A stretch of 64,000 nt of DNA from Eretmocerus hayati (lineage: Eukaryota > Arthropoda > Insecta > Hymenoptera > Aphelinidae), in assembly GCA_029851415.1 (NCBI GenBank), contig CM056742.1:82016748-82080747 (forward strand), given 5' to 3'. How positions within the stretch are numbered: position 1 is the stretch's first letter; every line of letters starts with the position of its first letter. The notes beneath the pieces were generated by a model. The model saw nothing but the letters and a program-made list of their open reading frames with translations. It did not search any database and was not told where the DNA came from. Both the position numbers and the translations under genes were made by a program. Of this stretch, positions 21,640 to 33,560 are shown piece after piece.

Positions 21640-23325
21640 TTACTCCAGATGGGAGACAGGGGAGGTGCTAGAGCCATATTCAATTGCAACAAAGTCTGAA
21701 GGGATTAAGCAGTCGGATGTGGAATGAGACTGACGACTGATGAAGGGTGAAGCGCATTCAAGAGGGATACGTATCATTATCGAAGGAGGTAGGCTGGGAA
21801 GTAAAGGTTCAGGCAAGGGCACCGGACCAGGGCTCGAAAGGACAGGAACCTCATCAGCAGGAGGAGAAAATAATTCAGTAGGGCAATTTTGAGTAAGGGA
21901 ATCAAGTTCAACGGGTAGCAGTCTAGGAGTCTCATCTTGGAGAGGGAGTGGAGCAGTGGCCTCTACGATCTCTTCCAAACCAACAGGAGGATCCAACGAA
22001 ATGGGATCAACAGGTTGTGGCGATGTTGATGTTCCCGAGCACGCGGAAGCATCAATGAAGACTACAGGTTCCAGGATTTTGCGCCTCGGCTTCGTTGAGG
22101 GTAATCTTTTTGAGCGCGGGAAGTTATTTGTGGAAACTGAGGACTCTGAACTGCCGCATTTACGCTTTGTTGAAGGTGAAACCCGGCGACGTTCTTTCAA
22201 AGATATTTTTTTACTGGGCCGCGAGCGCGGTTCTGGACGCGAAGGGTCGCTCAAACGCCGTAGGCAGCTCTTCTGATGTTCGGATCGTCCAGAAGGACTA
22301 AACATCTTATTACAACCAGCGCAGGGGACTTTCACACCGCATTTTTCGATGTGCACTGACAAATAACGACGGGTCTTGAGCTGATAACACTTAGGACAAG
22401 ATTTTAGATCTGATAAAGGGTTACTGGTTGAAGGGTGGATGTTTCGAACATGTGCAACAAGATTAGATTCTCGGACGAAAATCAACGAGCAAAAGCTACA
22501 AACTATCGGCTCGCGAACCGTGCCCGCGTGCAGGCGCATGTGCAAATCATAAGCACTCTTGTTCGGAAGATTTACCTCGCAACCAGGATGAGGGCACTCT
22601 ATTGTCAGAAAGATAGAAGTATTGGGGGGCACGTGTTCAACAACACCCCCATCGCAAAGACATTCGGTAAAGGTATACGAGATGCGCATGTTCCAGAGTT
22701 CGCTGCCGATGTTAACAGACTCGGATCGATTGACATTAACGTTGAAAATCTCGTGAATACAAAGAGGTCCAATATATAGCACGTCGCCGGCACGTAAAGA
22801 AATAATTTGAAAGGTGATACCCCGTTCATGCAAATAGGATGGCTTAAATGCGACATTTTTATGATTTAAAGGAAATGGACACCCGTCTTGGTGGCCGGGG
22901 ATGAGCACTCCATGTTCGCGTAATAGGCGTATATCCCTAGCAACGACCTGCTGGACCTTACGAAACCCGGTAAAGGGGATAACCATGACCAGTTTTCCGA
23001 TGTCACCCTCCACCCACCGTACGGCAATACAACTATCACCATACCCCGGCTCGATGTGAGCATCGGAAAAAGATCCCTTGCCTGCAAGATAGTGCATGGG
23101 CTTATCAACACCGTCTGGAATATCTGCGATACCGGGATTTACTTTTGGACTAAAATGATAAGGGAGAGTCCCCAAACTAGAATTTAACACATTTTCACTA
23201 TCGATAACGTTGGCAGCATACGAGGGCGTACGAAGCTTCTGCACGTTCGCAGTCAGTCCCGCTTCAAATATCTTCTCTGAATTTAACAAACTTCGGGGAA
23301 TATCCTCCTCGGGAAGAGAAGGCAG
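21640..23325 (-). CDS. JmjC-domain protein with four zinc fingers (main exon, left-arm copy)
   Basis: This 562-codon exon starts after a splice acceptor (pyrimidine run TTTTTCCAG) and ends at TAA 21640-21642; an internal ATG at 23370 would be an alternative unspliced start. Residues about 60-215 resemble a JmjC (cupin) dioxygenase: an H-x-E pair in SDAHIEPGYGDSCI, then AGDVLYIGPLCIHEIFN with the distal His, then ESVNIGSELW, which corresponds to the C-terminal part of KDM4/KDM5-type domains. Four Cys/His fingers follow: C-x4-C...H-x3-H, C-x2-C-x12-H-x4-H, and two C-x2-C...H-x3-C. After them comes a basic, Ser/Pro-rich tail (KKISLKERRR). Known JmjC enzymes are Fe(II)/2-oxoglutarate histone demethylases acting in the nucleus; activity here is inference. 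A near-identical copy lies inverted at 62640 onward. Confidence 0.78.
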   Translation of the reverse strand: MPSLPEEDIPRSLLNSEKIFEAGLTANVQKLRTPSYAANVIDSENVLNSSLGTLPYHFSPKVNPGIADIPDGVDKPMHYLAGKGSFSDAHIEPGYGDSCIAVRWVEGDIGKLVMVIPFTGFRKVQQVVARDIRLLREHGVLIPGHQDGCPFPLNHKNVAFKPSYLHERGITFQIISLRAGDVLYIGPLCIHEIFNVNVNRSESVNIGSELWNMRISYTFTECLCDGGVVEHVPPNTSIFLTIECPHPGCEVNLPNKSAYDLHMRLHAGTVREPIVCSFCSLIFVRESNLVAHVRNIHPSTSNPLSDLKSCPKCYQLKTRRYLSVHIEKCGVKVPCAGCNKMFSPSGRSEHQKSCLRRLSDPSRPEPRSRPSKKISLKERRRVSPSTKRKCGSSESSVSTNNFPRSKRLPSTKPRRKILEPVVFIDASACSGTSTSPQPVDPISLDPPVGLEEIVEATAPLPLQDETPRLLPVELDSLTQNCPTELFSPPADEVPVLSSPGPVPLPEPLLPSLPPSIMIRIPLECASPFISRQSHSTSDCLIPSDFVAIEYGSSTSPVSHLE

Positions 23326-23395
23326 CTGGAAAAATGAAGGACTTTCCTGATAATGTCTAGAAGAATCCATATTCACAAAGTATCCTGACACATAC
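23326..23395 (-). other. Predicted 70-nt intron of the JmjC gene
   Basis: On the minus strand the donor AGG|GTATGTG lies at 23396/23395 and the acceptor TTTTTCCAG|CTG at 23326/23325. The length is typical of minimal insect introns. Removing it joins two phase-0 exons, and the retained sequence would have an in-frame stop from the upstream exon. Confidence 0.65.
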
Positions 23396-23587
23396 CCTCA
23401 GCTTAGAATGGATGTCCGCCAAATCCGTGGGTGGTGCGGGCTTATCAGGACCAAAAAATAATAAGCCCTTTACTAGGTCGGATTCCCGTAGATTCTGGGG
23501 ACACTTAAAAGCGTCACGATGCTGGGCAAAATAGTCGTACTCCCGGTTACTCTCACCCAAGGTTAAAGGAGAAAATGTCTTGGGATA
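23396..23587 (-). CDS. Upstream exon of the JmjC gene (left-arm copy)
   Basis: A 192-nt (64-codon) exon bounded by a strong acceptor (a run of seven T, then GTTTACAG) and the donor AGG|GTATGTG. It encodes motifs such as NREYDYFAQHRDAF and GPDKPAPPTDLADIHSKL and is in phase 0 with the JmjC exon across a 70-nt intron. By position it could take the place of a JmjN-like segment, but the similarity is not clear enough to claim. The right-arm copy has lost one T in a T-run, so its frame is broken. Earlier exons must exist and were not located. Confidence 0.6.
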
Positions 23588-26500
23588 CTGTAAACAAAAA
23601 AAGAATACATGGAAATGAGTATAAAATTTTGAGTAATATTGGATGGAAAAGCGCGGAAAAGGGGGAGAGTGAATATCTCAGCTATACTCAAGATTACGAG
23701 TGCGCTAGCAAGTCGATTATCCGACATATGCGTGGCAGACTTATGGAGAATAAGCGAAATTTTGCTGCAACGGGTCGATTGTGGGTCCGAAATTTCGCGG
23801 AAAAATTTAACCGACCCTAATCTGTTCCAACACATCCAGCATAACAAGAGAAATTTCTTAAGGCAGAAAGCTTTAATTCTCATCCTCAGTACATGTCCTA
23901 GAAAAAACTTTTGGTTTCTATGCGGAGGATTTCGCGGGATCAACGATCAACGATCAATAAGAGATTTGAAAGGTCTAATATCCTGGAATTTTCCGAAATT
24001 TGATAAATTTTTTTCCAACGATATCCTCAAGCAAACAACTTTCACTCGAAACATGGTAGAAAATACAAAACATTATGTCCCAGAAAATCGAATTTGCGAA
24101 CATGTAAAATAGGTTGTTGACAATAATTTCTGAAGTAATCGTTACAACCACCAAAATCGCGTTGATTAAAATATACTACTCACGAATCATTATCTTTTAT
24201 GCAAGGGAACGCGAATCGTCGCGGTACCCCATTCACAGAATGATACTGGCGTTGTGATAACATGAGTCCTATGGGTACAACGGTCATGTCCCTCAAGTTC
24301 TAACCCAAAAATCGACGAATTGATCACATATCGTACACCGGATCTGTTTGCGAATATGACGTTCCGGGTTTTTCATTAAGAGCTGAGTCTACATAGTATC
24401 CGTTGAGTCGATTAAAAATTCTTAGTCGAAAAATTGCCATATTATCAACTCTAACAGTCAATTAATAGATTACTTGTAAATGTATGGATTCAAGTCTCGG
24501 ACTCACAAAATAAGCACAAGTTGTCGACTGCCATAAGGTTAGGAAGATTAATTCGCAAAATGTAAATTTTGTAACAGTCAATATATCCAAAATGGATAAA
24601 GTCAGGTAAAAACAATATCGGGAAATTTATACGACGAAGCTCGGTTGCTAGAGCTTTCGGCAAATTCTGGTTTGAGAATCCCAGTTAATTATTAATATTA
24701 GGGCTCACATTCAATAGGAAGTTTTAATACACGGAGCTGAGAATCGAATGAGTACATCGCTACGTGATTAAAAGCCATCCCTAAGAAATTCATACGGTTT
24801 TGCGTACACGTTCTCGAGACCTGAAGAGAGAATTGCGGGTCGAAGTGGAGGAAAATGGAAATCTAAGCTGGAAACAGCCCCAAAATCATAAGGAGTCTAT
24901 GAATATGGCCAAATTACAAACAATCTGCGTAATGTTTATCCCTAAAACTCATGCATTTGAGTGATTCCGCGGAAGCTTTGATATTTGGAAATCGGCAATG
25001 TGCCAGCGCTAAATCTCACTCCCGAAGGTTCTAATATGTATTTTCCGGCTTTTTGGAAACATATGGAATAGGAATAAACTCACGCACGAGGTAAATTTTC
25101 CCACTCATAAGTACCATAAGAATAGCACGGAGAGACGCAATAGCGTGGCACGGACCCATTTTGGAGCCCGACACGAATCTAACGTTTCGACGCTAAAGTT
25201 GATCTCGCGGTCAAACGGGTCAACTCACAATCTTGAGGTTTGGAGGAGGTTCATTTGCCAAATACTCTAGGAAAAAAAAAAGGAGGAAAAAAAAATCGAC
25301 TTGGACCTCCGGGGTCATGCGTCCAGGGATCTCACTGTAGCGCACAGGAAAATTTGGCAAAACTAAATTTTGGTGAAAAAAAAAACTCTACTCTGCGAAG
25401 TGGGAAGGTAAACCTCTCTCGACACTCTGGAGCATGGAAAAATTGCGCCTGACGATTTACTTTAAGAATAAATCGGTGCAAAAAGCCTGGAAGGAGGCAA
25501 ATTCACTTTGATCGAGGAAAACTGGGGGATAAAATTTCAAGTAAATTCGAATCACAAAAAGTATGTGCTTAGTACGCACACAAAAAAGGGGTCTTTGATC
25601 TCCCACAGCAACGGAATTTGGTACTTAATAACATTGAATTTGATGTAGTAACTTGCCCGAATCCCGAATAGATTCTACTACGGCGCTTCACGCTTACAAA
25701 GGTCGAAATAACCAAAAGCCACGCAACACAGACCTGAAATTTTGACCCTTTTTATTTTTCGATGGTAGTTTTCGAGTCACCCGGAGAACTAAAGCCTGTT
25801 TCACAACCACTGCCCATCGGAATTTTCGTGACTTGCCATGCGTGACCGCTCTCTTTCTAATGTTCCTCGTTTAAAAAGAGAGGAGTTGCCCGTGCATTTT
25901 TATTTAATGTGTTTTATGCGATAATTGCGGTTATAATGCGCAATTTGAGTGGAAAATCATTGTCTCTCGGCTGTTTTGTGACTACCTAATCATTTCTTTT
26001 ATCGTGTGGCTTCGAGCACAAACAATGTGATCTTGAAATCTGATACCAAGACTTTGGAGAGTTGATTCGCTGGATCTAGCGAAAATCTTGTCGAATACAT
26101 CTTTTTTCCGGAGGAACTTTTCTCAGTAATCCTTTTCAAGTAGCAACTTCAATAAATTGGATTTGACATTTGGTGAAACAATGCAAAGTTGACCAAACTC
26201 CTCGAAATGAATGAACCGGTCATTTACGAGTTTCCAAGATTAATGGATTCGAAAGTTGTCTAAAGATCTAACATAGACCTTACTTTTCAAGCAATGGATG
26301 TATGGGAAGTACCTTGCAATTTGGAAGTCTTCACAATAAATGAGAACAATGTGAATGCTTTTTGATTCAAGCAAACGCCGAATTACACTTGGTAGTCTGA
26401 ATTTTCATCGATGATAAAGTTACTTGATTGCATAGGGCGACAAGATTGATCCTTCAATCTACACAATTCTATGTCTGGCCAAGCTTTTGAAAATCACGCA

Positions 26501-27227
26501 GTTTTCCAAAATGATTTGTATTTTTGTCTTTTTTCACTGAGGATGTGGCACATTTACATTAATGGAGAGGAATTTTGGAAATCATTGATCACAAAAGACA
26601 CCAATTACAAAAGACACGTTTTTTTTAGCATCGTTCGTCATATCGGCGAATCAATTCTCGATAAACATGGTGGGTTTACGAGATTGAACAGAGAGTCTAG
26701 GTATATAGGACGAAAGGCTTCTTGTTTTATATAAACTTCAAAGGGTAACGATAATCTCTGATCAAATACGACAACTGTTGAGTGTTTGCTTTTAAGTTTC
26801 TTATTCAAATTATGTGTAACTTTGAAATTCAGGATATAACAATTATAATCACCAATGATTGACCATTAACAGACGAAAAGCATATCAATTATTCATAACT
26901 AGGAACTCTTCACGCACGCAAGCGCGCTGATTCTCAAAATTATTATGGAAAAAAAATCTTCAACAATCATGACAATGAATTTATTTCACACGGTATAAAA
27001 TCAGATCCTCTCGTTCGAATCGAGATCCCTGGGTGGCAACATGTAATTTGAGCATAGTAAATCTTTGCGATCTGTGAATCAGAGGTACAAGATTCCAAGG
27101 AATCAGTTGTTGAATCGATTCGGCGACTTGAAGCGTATGAAAATTTCAAATTCCTCATACGCATGCAGAGAAAGTATTAGTTTAAAATCTCCAACCAGCA
27201 CAAATCGAGTAATTCCCAACTCTCTGC
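23588..27227. other. Non-coding part of left inverted-repeat arm
   Basis: Contains ORFs up to 157 codons that also appear in the right arm, but only because the arms are near identical DNA; none has motifs or a coding look. Probably intron and promoter sequence of the JmjC gene. A- and T-runs are frequent. Confidence 0.55.
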
Positions 27228-29867
27228 AAATTTTACGCGTGTATATGCGCAAGCATAATAAACATGGGTTTGGACCTCCATTACTTCTCGAATCAATAAA
27301 AAATTAAAATTTGCGGATTGGCTGAGTTGCAGCGTTTTGTAATGAAATTAGGAGTTGAACGATAGGGTGCAAAACGTAGTACTTTAATTATCTTTTTCTC
27401 AGCATTTGAAGTAGCAAGTCAGATTGAAAATGAGTGAGGGAATATTTATCTTCTGCTAAACTGATCCCCAGCCCTCTCGTAAGTTGTCATTGCACAGCTT
27501 CAAACGAGTTCGCAAAACTTATTTACAGAAATGTAAAAATCACACCATCTCCCGTACACCTTATGATTCATATTTTTACCTGGAAATGGCACGCTGGGTA
27601 TCTAAAAAATATGAATGAGCTAGATAAGACATCTTTATCTATTCAAGTACTATATCCTAACCAGTGCGGGATAAAAAAAAACACGAAATCTATCTCATTA
27701 ATCTCAGGGACAAAAGTATGGACTATTTAATGAAAAGATGGAAGTGAATTGCAATATTGCCCATGCTGGTGCCAAAATCAATACTTAGTAGTTGTCCTTG
27801 AAAAATTTCATGACGCTGTTTCTCATATCATAGCAATTGGTCCCATGACAAAGATGATTCCGAAGCTTTATTTGAAGGGTATTTAGTGTGGGAAAATCCG
27901 AGATGCGCCAACTTTTCGATTATTCCGCGGATTAATAGGAGGGATCACAATTCAAATATTTCTTTGTGTCCATGAGTAATTTCCAACATAGATAATCTGC
28001 AATACCGATCTGCTTTGCAAACATTTTTATAAATCATAAAATCGATTTTTCAGGAAAATATCTTGAGGGTATTTTGTGTTGTGACTGACCACGAGTCATA
28101 GCGAATGAATGAATAACTTTTGGCATACTAATACCAATTTTTATATTTTCCTAAAAGAAATTCTTCCAATATTACGTGTCCTGCGTATAGGAAGCATCCA
28201 CAAGCGGCGTAATCATTAGCTCAGAACTGTGATTTTGCATTCACAATCAAGCAACGATCAATTTCAGAAAAAATTACAGTCAAGATGACTGGAAACTTTT
28301 CAAGAATTCGAAATCTTTGATGAAAAATCCACAGTTTGAATCAAAGTTCTGACAGCAAAGATCATCGGTATCTCGCTAGTGATCATTCAGCTAAAATACA
28401 TTATTGCTCTATTGAAGCGTCAAATGAAGTGGTACTCAGATATCACACCAAAAAAGTTTACAAGCAGAGGTTGACGAATTGCAGTCCTCATAATGTCCTA
28501 ATGAAAATCGAACAAATATTTCTCATCAACTACACCGATTAATTTTGGTCTGGTTCCAGCATGAATGTTAAGATATACTCAATCCATTGGGTTAATTATT
28601 AATCATTGGAAATTAGGAAAGGAGAATGAGGGAATCTCATCATATCAACTCATCAGTCAACATCAGGCCAACTGCATTTTTGCTTCGAATTCGACCAAAA
28701 TTTTCCGAGTTTCCCGGAAAAACTTATCCGACATGCGGAACTGGGCAGGAGAAACTCAGTCCCAAAATTTTGGCTCGATCGGATGTCTAGATCCCGAGCA
28801 GCATTGCTTCACGCAGCCAATCCCTATTACTCATAGTTAACCCATTTTTCACCCAAAAATTCGCCGTAACGGCCTAAAAACGTAAGATACCCCTTTGCAG
28901 AATAAAATTAGCATGTATATGTAAATAAGGATGCTAGCAAGACCACAAAAAACGAGACTTGAGGCAAATTCGGCAAAGCATGTTGGCTCGAAAGGCAAAA
29001 ATTGGCCAAAAATCATGGAAAAAACTCAACCTAGAATTTGGAAAAAAAATCATCAATCACAAAAAAAATTGACCTTTATATCGATTGGTACGCATAATGA
29101 AAGCCACAAAGAAACTCATCAAGCTATTTTCAAACCATGTCATTGCTCAAAAAAACCCAAAACTCAAGTTTTCAATACTAGTTTTTTTTCGCTCAAAAAT
29201 ACACGTAAAATGTGTTTTTCGGCATTTGAATTTGGAACGACAAAACAAACGCTGAGGAAAATAACATGATAAACATTCAATCCCATGTATAGCTGAGATT
29301 TGGAAATACCTCCTTTCAATCATACGATAAAAAGCTTAAACCAACCTAAGAAATGTAATTATTGAGGAATTTGTACAAAAAAAAGACGTTAGAAATGCAC
29401 AAGTTACCAATGATGTCTCTTACTGGGTTCAAGATAAGAAACGATTATATTTCAAAATGACTCACTAATTCGGCGGCGATCCGCAGCTCCGGCGTGCTAT
29501 GCATGCGTTGCATGCGATTTTTGGCACTTTTGTAGTCCGTTCGATGTCGCCGAATTTTGACGAAGGATGTATGCTGCCCAGCGGCAACCTGCGTGTTCGT
29601 CAAGTCGAGAGCACTCATGCCGATAGTCAAAACACTCCGAATCACAGGAAATAGTACACCAAAAAAACCACACTCTTACAATCACTTAAAACTGATTATC
29701 AGAAATCACACTACACTAGAAAAGTTTAGTCGTTCATAAATTAGCCTATAACCAAAAACAATCACCGATAGACCGGAACAAGCTTGAGCGTCAATGCACG
29801 TGAGACAGATGATCGATCATCACTGACAAAGGAGATGAATGAATCAAGATGCAGGCTCGAAGATCCG

Positions 29868-30020
29868 CACGCACACTACCAGCCTATCGGTGAGCCTGCA
29901 AATCGATCTCCAGATCATAGTGCGTGCAATGCATCTCGTCGCGAGACAATGGATCTTATCATGCTATAAAGCACTCACACTACTGGACTATCGGTGAGCT
30001 TGCCAATCGATCTCCAGTCG
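29868..30020 (+). repeat. Diverged copies of the 94-bp repeat
   Basis: Two copies of the core TCGGTGAGC(C/T)TGC-AATCGATCTCCAG, about 100 bp apart. They match the array at 32.1 kb. Confidence 0.75.
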
Positions 30021-30289
30021 GGAGGCATCGATGCATGAGTGGATATATACGTAGGTACATATAATATAGATATATACGTGATATAATGAAGTTAGCTTGC
30101 GCGAGTGGGACTGACAATACTTCAATGGATCAACAGCTCAGCACTCGGAGTCTATTCCCTAAAGAGCGACTCTTAGGATTTGGAACTATTCTTCAAGACC
30201 TCTACTACTCACCAAATGCGTTCAGGAATCCATGAATCTCTCGTGGGAACGTCAATTTTCGTCAATTCAGCAAAATATACATACGCGAT

Positions 30290-31000
30290 AGGTAATTTTT
30301 GTCGCGGGCCAAATTATTCATAACTCGTTGACTATTGGGAGGAATTCACTCTAGTTGGGCTTAAAATGCGCATAAAAGAGCAACCTACATGTTGAACAAC
30401 TGCGACCTATGACTTTCTCGCTGGTTACTGGAATATTAGCAAAACCGGGGTTGCGTCTCGTACGATGCCGATATAAGCATAAATGGGTATTAAAGTCGAT
30501 TCCCTACACTCTAGGCACGCGAAATGGGTTTGAAGCTAGTTCTTCACCTACTTACACCTCTCATCCAGACTGAGAAATTATTGGCGACCTTCTGAACTAA
30601 TTCACCTCACATTATAGTCGAATTGAAGGGAGAGAAGTGAAAATTCGTCGTCCGCGTCAGCTCGTGAAAAATGGATGATTTTATCTTGGCAAACCGAATA
30701 TTATGAGAATTCACTTTGTAAAAGTTCTAAAAGGTAGGTAGACTACGTGTCTAAGTGCCCCAAACTCTATTAGGATGTCAAAACCGAAAATGAAATACTT
30801 ACGGGTGGTTGACAGACGAAAATCGCATTTACTCGGATGAAAAATCGGGAGGTGCGCAAAGGTCGGTTTCTTGAAATCATGGGATCGAAATAGAGCTCAC
30901 AATAGCTCGTTTCTGAGCTGAAACACTATCCAAAGAGATTATGCACGCAGATCTACGAATTTAATAAATGTGAGCAAACTATGGGCGAAATTTGGGACAC
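30290..31000 (+). repeat. Diverged direct repeat, copy 1
   Basis: Shares landmarks with copies at about 32800 and 35150: a GTCGCGGGC-like start, then an ACTATTGGG block, then GGATGATTTTATC at about 30672. Confidence 0.7.
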
Positions 31001-31439
31001 TTCAAAAATACTCGAGTAATACGAAAATCTGACGATAAAAATGATATTTCTCATACTATACTGGCCTGAAACGATTCCCCTTAGATTAATTCCTTTCTTT
31101 GAGACCTAATAAACCCTGGTGAAATGAAACCCACGAAAGAATTGACGCGAGGTCTGAGTAACACTGAAAACTTGGGTCGAATTGCGCACTTGCCGACTAC
31201 AATTACCCTGGGGAAAAATTCTACTATCCTCACTATCTAGATGGGGTGGAATTAGCTCTAAGTAGGCTTGAATTAGACATTTAGGGGTACCCTGATTAAC
31301 AGATAATAGCAATGGTTAGGTTTATTCAGGACTACCGAGTCATGACCAAAACCTGGACGAGGTCAGATACGATCAAGACACAAACAAAATTCAGCTTTGA
31401 ATTGGGATATTTTCCTCTTTGAGCACTCAAAATGGACTC

Positions 31440-31950
31440 TTTTTGAGGAGATGATCTTCATATGCATGTTTACTACCCAAAAAAAAGCCATAGCTGATCC
31501 TCAAGACGATTCACTCCGCAGTATAAAATAGTTGGACACCAAAAATGAAAATTCCAACGTTCAAGCCCACTTGCGAAAAAAAAGGGATAATTCTGAACTA
31601 CTAGCTCAAATATTATGAAACTTCCCTCCATAAAAGTTACAAAGGATGAATTAGCAATGTGCCTAACCTTCTAAAACTCTTCAGAAGGGTTGAATTCAGA
31701 AATGGAATTATTAAAGGTCAATTATAGACAAAAATATAGTTTTCGGAGGAAAAAATGAGTACGTGCGCATTTACCGATTACTCAAAAACCTAAAACACAA
31801 AACAAGGCTTACAACAGCTTATTTAGAAATCAGAGTCTATACGGAAAGATTATGAAAGCAAAAGACACAATTAGGTCGATAAGAGCAAAAAGTGAATGAA
31901 ATTGGGAACATTCCAAAATTCAAGAATTCCCGCATTCGAAATCAGTGTGT
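31440..31950 (+). repeat. Diverged direct repeat, partial copy
   Basis: Contains an AATATTATGAAACTTCC...AAAAGTTAC block, followed by a GTGCCTAACCTT block, parallel to the other copies but shorter and more diverged. Confidence 0.5.
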
Positions 31951-32049
31951 CAACTCAGTCCTAAAAAGGTCAAATTTCTGGCACTTGGGAATCCAACATT
32001 AACATATGCACTCATCGTTTATGAGACTGGAGATCAGACTATAACCACC

Positions 32050-32640
32050 AAGCAGGTAGTACATCTGCATCCGACGCGGGAATATATAGATTCGCACCCA
32101 CACCACTATTCTATCGGTGAGGCTGCGAATCGATCTCCAGCCACAGTATAGCTGCATTTACCGAGCATGATCTTTCAATGCACAGCCGCACGTACACTAA
32201 CAACCTATCGGTGAGGCTGCGAATCGATCTCCAGCTACAGTATAGCTGCATTTACCGAGCATGATCTTTCAATGCACAGCCGCACGCACACTAACAACCT
32301 ATCGGTGAGGCTGCGAATCGATCTCCAGCCACAGCACAGCTGCATTCAACGAGCATGATCTTTCAATACAAATCCGCACTCACACTAACAACCTGTCGGT
32401 GAGGCTGCGAATCGATCTCCAGCCACAGCACAGCTGCATTCAACGAGCATGATCTCTCAATGCAAATCCGCACGCACACTAACAACCTGTCGGTGAGACT
32501 GCGAATCGATCTCCACTCGCCATGCATACAGCACGCGTTCGCACTCACCACGCATCGGAGTCTCCATTGGAAATCAATGCAGTTTGACACTCACACTGTT
32601 ATACTGTCCGTGAGACTGCGAATCGATCTCCACCCAGAGC
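32050..32640 (+). repeat. 94-bp tandem repeat array
   Basis: The marker T(A/G)TCGGTGAG recurs at 32112, 32206, 32300, 32394 and 32488, exactly 94 bp apart, and again at 32605. Each unit has the core GCGAATCGATCTCCAG. ORFs in both strands here arise from the repeat. Confidence 0.95.
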
Positions 32641-32799
32641 GCATACAATTTATATGCGTATATAAAGAGATGATAGAACTGACACTAAAATCACTATTAT
32701 TCTATGAATTTTTCGAGTAATACATAAAATATTTTTTTTTTCGCGAACGTCGATCAATACGAAGTCAGTAAGATGTACCTATGAGATGGCTGATTTTTG

Positions 32800-33560
32800 A
32801 TTTTTCGCCGCGAGCAAAAATGATCACAACTAAACAACTATTGGGTGGAATCGACTTCAATTCAGCTCAGAATGTACAAAAAGGAGTAACCGATGCGACA
32901 AATAACTGTGCTTAGTAAGTTTTACGATAATGGTTGAGTTGTTGACAAAACCTGAGTTGCGTCCGATAAGATAGTGGTATGGGCAAAAATGGGTATCGCG
33001 GTTGAATATCTTCATTGGAAGCACTTGGGATGAGTTCAAATCTTGTTATTCACCTACTGGTACCTCTGAACTACCCTGAAAAAACCTTAATAGCCTCCTG
33101 GATGGGTTTACCTTGCAATAAAGTCGGAGGGAAGAGAGAAAAATGCAGTTTCCGTCATTCGGGTCGGTTAGCGAAAAATGGATGATTTTATCCTACCAGA
33201 TTGAATATTATGGGAACTTACATTGTAAATAATTAAAGAGGTAGACGATCTACGTATCTAACCTTTCAAACACTTCCATCAATCGAAAACTGAAAAATAA
33301 AGTAATTACGGGTGGTTAATATCCAAAAAGTGCAGTTACTCGCACGAAAAATCAAAAGGTGCGCGAACGTCGATTACTCAAAATCTAAAGGGCGGCTGGA
33401 AGCTTGCAATAGCTTATATTGAAGTTGGGATACTAAGCAACAAGACGGTACAGGTAGGATCTTCAATTCAGCTAATGAGGGCGGTAGCAAATAAATTTCG
33501 GAGGACTCCGAAAGTCCTCAACCGACGCGAAAATCGGACGGTAAAATTATAATGACTTAA
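32800..33560 (+). repeat. Diverged direct repeat, copy 2
   Basis: Landmark GGATGATTTTATCCT at about 33180, followed by a GGTAGACGATCTACG block; matches copies 1 and 3. Like copy 1 it is preceded by 94-bp repeats, suggesting duplication of a unit of about 2.4 kb. Confidence 0.72.

Larger units (their letters stand above)
21966..27227 (+). repeat. Left arm of giant inverted repeat
   Basis: Positions p in this arm match the reverse complement at 85966-p (85965-p below about 23470, owing to one 1-nt indel). The arm is near identical to 58739-64000 over at least 5.26 kb. The inner edge is sharp at 27227, after CTCTCTGC. The outer edge is unknown because the partner leaves the window at 64000. Confidence 0.96.

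Noticed and set aside
21956..22276. Plus-strand ORFs over the JmjC gene
   Set aside because: Shadows of the basic tail of the minus-strand gene.
23639..24112. 157-codon plus-strand ORF, also present in the right arm at 61854-62327
   Set aside because: Conserved only because the arms are near-identical DNA. It overlaps the predicted intron/upstream region of the JmjC gene and has no motifs.
32050..32640. CRISPR-like array because of the regular 94-bp spacing
   Set aside because: The whole unit is repeated, with no unique spacers, and the context is eukaryotic; a plain tandem repeat.
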